Origin: an uncultured Xanthomonas sp.
GTDB taxonomy: Bacteria > Pseudomonadota > Gammaproteobacteria > Xanthomonadales > Xanthomonadaceae
Length of the DNA: 7,104 bases
Assembly (NCBI GenBank): GCA_943912265.1
Contig: CALTTS010000041.1
Span: 1 to 7,104 of the forward strand
Reading direction: 5' to 3'
This document shows, in pieces, positions 1-4,400 of the stretch. Position numbers and translations under genes: made by a program. The first letter of the stretch is position 1. The number at the start of each line of letters is the position of its first letter. The notes beneath the pieces are model-generated. The model was not told the DNA's origin. It worked only from the letters and a program-made list of their open reading frames with translations, and did not search any database.

Positions 1-891
1 GTGTCCGGCGCGGAAACCACCAGCGTCTGCGCCAGCGTGTTCATCGGCCAGACCGAGGCGCCGCTGACGGTGCGCCCGTACATCCCGAAGATGACCCAGT
101 CCGAGCTGCTGACGATGATGATCGGCGGCATGGCCCACATCGCCGGCGGCGTGCTGGCCGCCTACGTGGGCATGCTCGGCGGCAGCGACCCGGTGCAGCA
201 GGCGTTCTACGCCAAGCACCTGCTGGCCGCCTCGATCATGGCCGCACCGGCGACGCTGGTGGTGGCCAAGCTGCTGGTGCCCGAGACCGGTACCCCGCTG
301 ACCCGCGGCACGGTCAAGATGGAAGTGGAGAAGACCACCAGCAACGTGATCGACGCGGCCGCCGCCGGTGCCGGCGACGGCCTGCGCCTGGCGCTGAACA
401 TCGGCGCGATGCTGCTGGCCTTCATCGCCCTGATCGCGCTGATCAACGCGCCGCTGACCTGGTTCGGCGACGCCACCGGCCTGGCCGCGCTGCTCGGCAA
501 GCCGACCAACCTGTCCACCATCTTCGGCTACCTGCTGGCGCCGGTGGCCTGGGTGATCGGCACGCCGTGGGCGGACGCGACCACGGTCGGCTCGCTGATC
601 GGGCAGAAGGTGGTCATCAACGAATTCGTCGCCTACACCGAGCTGTCGCAGATCCTCAACGGCCAGCTGCCGGGCGTGAGCCTGAGCAAGGAAGGCGCGC
701 TGGTGGCCACCTATGCGCTGTGCGGCTTCGCCAACTTCAGCTCGATCGCCATCCAGCTCGGCGGCATCGGCGGCCTGGCGCCCGAGCGCCGCCACGACCT
801 GGCCCGCTTCGGCCTGCGCGCGGTGCTGGGCGGCTCCATCGCCACCTTCATGACCGCCACCATCGCCGGCGTGCTCAGCCATTTCGGCTGA
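1..891 (+). CDS. nupC: Concentrative nucleoside transporter, NupC/CNT family (5'-truncated by window edge)
   Basis: Inner-membrane symporter that imports nucleosides using an ion gradient. The visible 296 residues are the C-terminal part; CNT proteins are usually about 400-430 aa and the frame is open from base 1, so the GTG at 1 is probably an internal valine codon and the true start lies upstream. Family hallmarks are all present: GQTEAPL (residues 16-22) followed by RPY, NEFVAY (207-212) and GFANFSS (242-248), which form the hairpin and helix regions that bind the nucleoside. Hydrophobic segments lie at about 40-60, 72-92, 130-150 and 170-187, with more near the C-terminus. The QTEAPL...RPY form resembles the animal-type CNT clade. 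The stop is TGA at 889-891, with rbsK starting 43 bp later, so co-transcription is likely. Family assignment is firm; which nucleosides it prefers, and whether Na+ or H+ drives it, cannot be told. Confidence 0.93.
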   Translation: MSGAETTSVCASVFIGQTEAPLTVRPYIPKMTQSELLTMMIGGMAHIAGGVLAAYVGMLGGSDPVQQAFYAKHLLAASIMAAPATLVVAKLLVPETGTPLTRGTVKMEVEKTTSNVIDAAAAGAGDGLRLALNIGAMLLAFIALIALINAPLTWFGDATGLAALLGKPTNLSTIFGYLLAPVAWVIGTPWADATTVGSLIGQKVVINEFVAYTELSQILNGQLPGVSLSKEGALVATYALCGFANFSSIAIQLGGIGGLAPERRHDLARFGLRAVLGGSIATFMTATIAGVLSHFG

Positions 892-934
892 GCCGCGCCG
901 CGCGCATACGCATCACCCGCAAGAGAGCACCACC

Positions 935-1900
935 ATGAATTCGGTCACCGTCGTCGGTTCGTTCAACGTCGACCACGTCTGGCGCTGCGAGGCCCTGCCC
1001 GCGCCCGGCGCCACCATTGCCGGCAGCTATTCGACCGGCCCCGGCGGCAAGGGCTTCAACCAGGCCGTCGCCGCCGCGCGCGCCGGCGCCGCCACCCGCC
1101 TGGTGTGCGCGCTCGGTGCCGACGCCGGCGGCGCGCTGGCCCGCGAGCTGGCCCAGGCCGACGGCATCGAACTGCTCGCCGCCGACAGCACCGAGCCCAC
1201 CGGCACCGCCGGCATCTACGTGGAAGGACGCGGGCGCAACACCATCCTGGTCGGCCCGGGCGCCAACGCGACGCTGGACACGGCCTTCGTCGATGCCCAC
1301 CGCAGCGCCCTGGCCCGCGCCTCGGTCGTCCTGGTCCAGCTCGAATCGCCGCTGGAGACGATCGTCCACGCGCTGCAGATCGCGCGCGAGGCCGGCGTGA
1401 CCACGGTGCTCAACCCGGCGCCGGCCAACGCGCCCTCGAGCATGGCCCTGCGCGGGCTGGCCGACATCCTCACCCCCAACGAGACCGAGTTCTCCGCGCT
1501 GCTGCTGCGCTACGTCGGCGAGCGTCTGCCGGCCGAGGACGTGGCCTCGCTCGACGGCGCGCGCCTGCATGCGCTGTGCCGGCAGCTGCTGCCCGAGGGC
1601 ACCGTCGTGGTCACCCTGGGCGCGGTCGGCGCGTTCGTGTCCCATCCCGACACCGGCCTGCGCGGCGATGCCACGCCCTATTACCGCGTCGCCGCCGACG
1701 TGGCCCAGGCGATCGACACCACCGGTGCGGGCGATGCCTTCAACGGCGCGCTGGCCGCATCGCTGGCGCGCGCGCGCGATGCGCCGTTCCAGTCCCACAT
1801 GCGCTTCGCCAACCGCTACGCCGCCCGCTCCACCGAGCGCGCCGGCGCGGCCGCGTCGATGCCGCGCAAGGAAGAACTCGAGCCGCTGCCACCGGCCTGA
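935..1900 (+). CDS. rbsK: Ribokinase (PfkB family carbohydrate kinase)
   Basis: Cytoplasmic kinase, 321 aa, predicted to convert D-ribose plus ATP to ribose 5-phosphate. Visible motifs in order: N-terminal GSFNVDH (8-14) matching the ribose-contacting strand, PfkB signature 1 as GGKGFNQA (37-44), NPAPA (160-164), TPNETE (180-185), and signature 2 DTTGAGDAFNGALA (261-274) with catalytic base Asp267 and the anion-hole glycines. The GGKG-NQA, NPAPA and TPNETE combination is typical of ribokinases rather than fructo- or adenosine kinases; length is close to the usual 300-310 aa. The ATG at 935 is chosen because a purine-rich AAGAGAG (921-927) sits 7 nt upstream. It follows the nucleoside transporter by 43 bp, which fits phosphorylation of ribose released from imported nucleosides. 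A related PfkB kinase acting directly on nucleosides is the main alternative. Confidence 0.9.
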   Translation: MNSVTVVGSFNVDHVWRCEALPAPGATIAGSYSTGPGGKGFNQAVAAARAGAATRLVCALGADAGGALARELAQADGIELLAADSTEPTGTAGIYVEGRGRNTILVGPGANATLDTAFVDAHRSALARASVVLVQLESPLETIVHALQIAREAGVTTVLNPAPANAPSSMALRGLADILTPNETEFSALLLRYVGERLPAEDVASLDGARLHALCRQLLPEGTVVVTLGAVGAFVSHPDTGLRGDATPYYRVAADVAQAIDTTGAGDAFNGALAASLARARDAPFQSHMRFANRYAARSTERAGAAASMPRKEELEPLPPA

Positions 1901-1915
1901 ATCACCGGCCGGTGG
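1889..1915 (+). terminator. Hairpin across the rbsK stop codon (possible weak terminator)
   Basis: CCACCGGCC (1889-1897) and GGCCGGTGG (1907-1915) form a perfect 9-bp GC-rich stem with a 9-nt loop that contains the TGA stop of rbsK. No U-tract follows, so it is not a classical intrinsic terminator. It could stabilise the mRNA 3' end or assist Rho-dependent termination of the nupC-rbsK transcript. The stem is seen directly; the function is inferred. Confidence 0.4.
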
Positions 1916-2045
1916 TCGCGCCGGCCGGCCAGGGAAGCCAGCAGGCCCGGCCATGCGGATGACCACGGCGTTCGTCCGGGCAAGAGGGATCGGACCGGGG
2001 CAGCGTCGGTCGCCAGGACCCAAGGCGTGCTGGCCCCGTTTGCGC

Positions 2046-2060
2046 CATGGCGACGCCATG
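2046..2060. repeat. 15-bp interrupted palindrome, candidate operator
   Basis: CATGGCG-A-CGCCATG is a perfect 7-1-7 palindrome in the rbsK-dusB gap, about 195 bp before dusB. The one-base spacer makes an RNA hairpin from the full arms unlikely, so a DNA binding site for a dimeric regulator is the more natural reading. No family-specific consensus is recognised, and it is far from the dusB -10, so any role is speculative. Confidence 0.3.
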
Positions 2061-2168
2061 ATCCAGTAGGTCACCGAGTCCACCCGCGCGCCGGCATATT
2101 GCCGACGCATCCCGGCATGGCCCGCTCGGCATGTGCAAGACGGCCGACGAAGGAACGCATTGCACCAG

Positions 2169-2186
2169 GCGCCCCATCCTGGGCGC
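2169..2186. repeat. Small GC hairpin upstream of dusB
   Basis: GCGCCC (2169-2174) and GGGCGC (2181-2186) pair perfectly around the 6-nt loop CATCCT. It lies about 57 bp before the dusB -10 element and has no T-tract. In such GC-rich DNA a 6-bp stem is close to what chance gives. Confidence 0.25.
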
Positions 2187-2243
2187 ATCGCCACCGTGAC
2201 CGGGGCGAACCGGGGCCGGAACGGCCGCCGCAGGCCCTGCCTG

Positions 2244-2249
2244 TAGAAT
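2244..2249 (+). promoter_or_regulatory. dusB -10 element, leaderless-type promoter
   Basis: TAGAAT matches the sigma-70 -10 consensus TATAAT at five of six bases. Its last base is 7 nt before the A of the dusB ATG at 2256, the normal distance from -10 to transcription start, and no Shine-Dalgarno sequence occurs between them. The simplest reading is that transcription starts at or within a base or two of the ATG. No good -35 hexamer is seen about 17 bp upstream (around 2221-2227). Confidence 0.6.
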
Positions 2250-2255
2250 GGCGCC

Positions 2256-3254
2256 ATGCGCATCGGCCCCTACCTGATCGAACCGGACGTGGTCCTGGCC
2301 CCGATGGCCGGGGTCACCGACAAGCCGTTCCGCCAGCTGTGCAAGCGACTCGGCGCCGGGCTGGCCGTGTCGGAGATGACCACCAGCGACCCGCGCTTCT
2401 GGAACACCGCCAAGTCGCGCACGCGCATGGATCATGCCGGCGAGCCGGCGCCGGTCAGCGTGCAGATCGCCGGCACCGAACCGGGCCAGCTGGCCGAGGC
2501 GGCCCGTCACAACGTCGCCAACGGCGCGCAGATCATCGACATCAACATGGGCTGCCCGGCCAAGAAGGTGTGCAATGCCTGGGCCGGCTCGGCGCTGATG
2601 CGCGACGAGGCGCTGGTGGGCCGCATCCTCGAGGCCGTGGTCAAGGCCGTCGACGTGCCGGTGACGCTGAAGATCCGTACCGGCTGGGACTGCGACCACC
2701 GCAACGGCCCGGCCATCGCCCGCATCGCCGAGCAGGCGGGCATCGCCGCACTGGCGGTGCACGGGCGCACCCGCGACCAGCACTACACCGGCCTGGCCGA
2801 GTACGACACCATCGCCGCGATCAAGGCGGCGCTGTCGATCCCGGTGATCGCCAACGGCGACATCGACGGCCCGCGCAAGGCCGCCGCGGTGCTGCGCCAC
2901 ACCGGCTGCGACGCGGTGATGGTCGGCCGCGCCGCGCAGGGCAACCCGTGGATCTTCGGCCAGATCGCGCACTTCCTCGCCACCGGCGAGGAACTGCCGC
3001 CGCCGTCGCTGGCCGACGTGCGCGACGTGCTGCTCGGCCACCTGCAGGCGCTGCATGCGTTCTACGGCGAGCCGCAGGGCGTGCGCATCGCCCGCAAGCA
3101 CCTGGGCTGGTACGCCAAGGACCACCCGGAGAGCGCGGCGTTCCGCGCGACGGTCAACGCCGCCGAAACGCCCGGGCAGCAGATCGCCATCACCCGTGAC
3201 TATTTCGACGCCTTGATCGCGGGCGTTGCGCCGGCACTGCCCGCCGCGGCCTGA
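2256..3254 (+). CDS. dusB: tRNA-dihydrouridine synthase B
   Basis: FMN enzyme, 332 aa, that reduces a specific uridine in the tRNA D-loop with NADPH (U17 for E. coli DusB). The TIM-barrel motifs are complete: PMAGVTDKPFR (16-26, FMN phosphate and isoalloxazine region), Gln70, NMGCPAKKV (97-105) with proton-donor Cys100, Lys139 in KIRTGW, HGRTR (169-173), NGDI (200-203) and GRAAQGNPW (224-232). A C-terminal helical part carries RKHLGWY, which recognises tRNA. The NMGCPAKKV and RKHLGWY wording fits DusB rather than DusA or DusC, and the length is normal (about 320 aa). The start at 2256 fits the family N-terminus and the leaderless promoter just before it. Unlike the enterobacterial dusB-fis operon, no fis gene follows; an intrinsic terminator and a convergent gene come next. 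Confidence 0.96.
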   Translation: MRIGPYLIEPDVVLAPMAGVTDKPFRQLCKRLGAGLAVSEMTTSDPRFWNTAKSRTRMDHAGEPAPVSVQIAGTEPGQLAEAARHNVANGAQIIDINMGCPAKKVCNAWAGSALMRDEALVGRILEAVVKAVDVPVTLKIRTGWDCDHRNGPAIARIAEQAGIAALAVHGRTRDQHYTGLAEYDTIAAIKAALSIPVIANGDIDGPRKAAAVLRHTGCDAVMVGRAAQGNPWIFGQIAHFLATGEELPPPSLADVRDVLLGHLQALHAFYGEPQGVRIARKHLGWYAKDHPESAAFRATVNAAETPGQQIAITRDYFDALIAGVAPALPAAA

Positions 3255-3268
3255 CTGGCCACACCATG

Positions 3269-3298
3269 AAAAAACGGCCGGGACAGTGCCAGGCCGTT
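3269..3298 (-). terminator. Intrinsic terminator of the EEP lipoprotein gene
   Basis: AACGGCC (3273-3279) pairs with GGCCGTT (3292-3298), with two further inner G-C pairs beyond a G-A mismatch and a 6-nt apical loop. Read on the minus strand the stem runs straight into six T residues (A-tract 3269-3274 on the plus strand), a textbook Rho-independent terminator 27 bp after the lipoprotein stop. Read on the plus strand the same stem follows dusB by 18 bp but has only TT after it, so it may stop dusB transcripts less efficiently. Confidence 0.85.
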
Positions 3299-3324
3299 CG
3301 ATCCACCTGCGCAAGCGCCCGGAT

Positions 3325-4278
3325 TCAGAGCGCCAGGTCCACCGAAATGGCGCAGTGGTCGGACAGGTGCGAGGGCTGCCCGGTTTCCTCGTAGGTGTAT
3401 TCCTCGAACGAACCGTCCCGGTATGCGGCTGCCGCCTTCGGGCCCAGCACGATGTGGTCGATGTATGCATCGAAGGTCGAGCAGGCCGGCCGGCGCGCGC
3501 CGGGCACGTCCTTGAGCATCACGCCATCGGCGGTGCTGTGGCGCAGCTCCCACCACAGGCGGTCGTTCGGCTTGCCCAGGCGGCGGTTCCAGTCGCCGAG
3601 GATCAGGTACGGCACGGACGGGTCGGCTTCGCGCTCGGCCACCCACCACTTGAGCACGTCGGCCTGCTTGAACACGGTGCTGCAGGTCGGGGTCGGGTCG
3701 GCCTTGTCGAAACAGCCGCTCTTCAGGTGCACGCCGAGCAGGCGCAGCGGCTGGCCAGCCGCATTGTGCACGGTGATGTCCACGCCCCAGCGCAGGTTCG
3801 GGTCGCCAAGCGCGAGCACGGCCAGGTCCGGATTGCGCTGCACCTGCAGCCCCTTGCGCACGGCAAAGCCCACGCCCTGGTTGCGGATGTGCAGGCCCGG
3901 CTCGCCACGGCATTCGCCGCTGCGCCCACTGACCGGACGGGTGGAGAAATAGATGTCGTACTTGTCCGGCGTGAACACCCGCGCGGCGGCGGCGGCCGAC
4001 TCCACCTCCTCCATCGCGAACACGTCGGCGTCCACCTTGGCCACGTAGTCGCGCATCTGCACGTAATCGGCCTCGGTGCGCGGGCGGCAACCCACGCCGT
4101 CCAGCTCGGCCAGGTGCTCCATGTTCCAGGTGGCGATGCGCAGGCTGGAGGCCGCCTGGCCGGCAGCGGCGGGAGCCGGCCCGCGCGCGGGCGGCGTGGC
4201 GCAGGAGGCCAGCAACAGGGCCGACAGCGCCAATGCGCCCCAGGCCGGGAACCTGTCGGTTCGGAATGCAGGATTCAT
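3325..4278 (-). CDS. Endonuclease/exonuclease/phosphatase (EEP) superfamily lipoprotein
   Basis: Predicted exported metal-dependent phosphoesterase, 317 aa. The N-terminus has basic residues, a hydrophobic stretch (12-25) and lipobox LASC with lipidated Cys26, so it is a membrane-anchored lipoprotein in the periplasm or at the cell surface. A Pro/Ala-rich linker (27-45) leads to the catalytic domain: ATWN (Asn52), MEEVE (Glu91), GVHLKSG (His184), LGDWN (Asp229, Asn231), YIDH (Asp274) and SDH (Asp307, His308). All expected metal and catalytic residues of the DNase I-like fold are present. Six further cysteines (64, 123, 189, 199, 266, 309) could form disulfides, which suits export. The ATG at 4278 is preferred over an in-frame ATG 15 codons upstream because GAGGAG lies 5 nt before it and the signal peptide then starts correctly. 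It follows the TonB receptor by 122 bp on the same strand. The substrate (nucleic acid, phospholipid or sugar phosphate) cannot be told. Confidence 0.88.
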   Translation of the reverse strand: MNPAFRTDRFPAWGALALSALLLASCATPPARGPAPAAAGQAASSLRIATWNMEHLAELDGVGCRPRTEADYVQMRDYVAKVDADVFAMEEVESAAAAARVFTPDKYDIYFSTRPVSGRSGECRGEPGLHIRNQGVGFAVRKGLQVQRNPDLAVLALGDPNLRWGVDITVHNAAGQPLRLLGVHLKSGCFDKADPTPTCSTVFKQADVLKWWVAEREADPSVPYLILGDWNRRLGKPNDRLWWELRHSTADGVMLKDVPGARRPACSTFDAYIDHIVLGPKAAAAYRDGSFEEYTYEETGQPSHLSDHCAISVDLAL

Positions 4279-4283
4279 CGGAA

Positions 4284-4289
4284 CTCCTC
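4284..4289 (-). promoter_or_regulatory. Ribosome binding site fixing the lipoprotein start
   Basis: GAGGAG on the minus strand, 5 nt before the ATG at 4278. It supports the shorter start over the upstream in-frame ATG at 4323. Confidence 0.8.
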
Positions 4290-4333
4290 GGAGAAGGACC
4301 GGCTCACGTGGCCGGCCGGGCATCGGGAATGAA

Positions 4334-4364
4334 GCGGGCCGGAAGTCTGTGGCTTCCGGCCCGC
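4334..4364 (-). terminator. Strong hairpin between receptor and lipoprotein genes
   Basis: GCGGGCCGGAAG (4334-4345) and CTTCCGGCCCGC (4353-4364) form a perfect 12-bp stem with a 7-nt loop, 36 bp after the receptor stop codon. On the minus strand it is followed by TTCATT, a poor U-tract, so termination may be partial. It could let a fraction of transcripts continue into the lipoprotein gene 55 bp beyond, or protect the receptor mRNA 3' end. On the plus strand it has no T-tract. Confidence 0.7.
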
Positions 4365-4400
4365 GGGTACTGCGTCAACGCATGATGGACCGGCAGCGGA

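Larger units (their letters stand above)
1901..2255 (+). other. Non-coding interval between rbsK and dusB
   Basis: This 355-bp gap shows no convincing gene on either strand. Reading frames across it are continuations of the GC-rich frames that run antisense or out of frame through rbsK and dusB, without a ribosome binding site or recognisable domain. It contains the downstream arm of the rbsK hairpin, a 15-bp interrupted palindrome (2046-2060), three near-copies of CGGCAT (starting at 2092, 2113 and 2127), a 6-bp GC hairpin (2169-2186) and the dusB -10 element (2244-2249). Confidence 0.6.

Noticed and set aside
1953..2069. Possible small protein of 38 codons (ATG at 1953, TAG at 2067-2069)
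   Set aside because: No Shine-Dalgarno sequence, Arg/Pro-rich composition typical of random GC-rich frames, and it is only the tail of a longer out-of-frame shadow of rbsK.
2091..2132. Three near-copies of CGGCAT (starting at 2092, 2113 and 2127)
   Set aside because: Spacings of 21 and 14 bp are irregular and the motif is short, so chance is sufficient in this composition.
875..2263. A 462-codon open frame on the - strand across rbsK and the gap
   Set aside because: Codon-aligned antisense shadow of rbsK with Arg/Gly/Ala-rich low-complexity translation; no recognisable motif.
1902..3470. A 522-codon open frame on the - strand across dusB
   Set aside because: Codon-aligned antisense of dusB extended by GC bias; it also runs through the intrinsic terminator and into the end of the lipoprotein gene.
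3226..4332. A 368-codon open frame on the + strand antisense to the EEP lipoprotein
   Set aside because: Codon-aligned antisense shadow; the minus-strand frame has a lipobox, a ribosome binding site and all EEP catalytic motifs.
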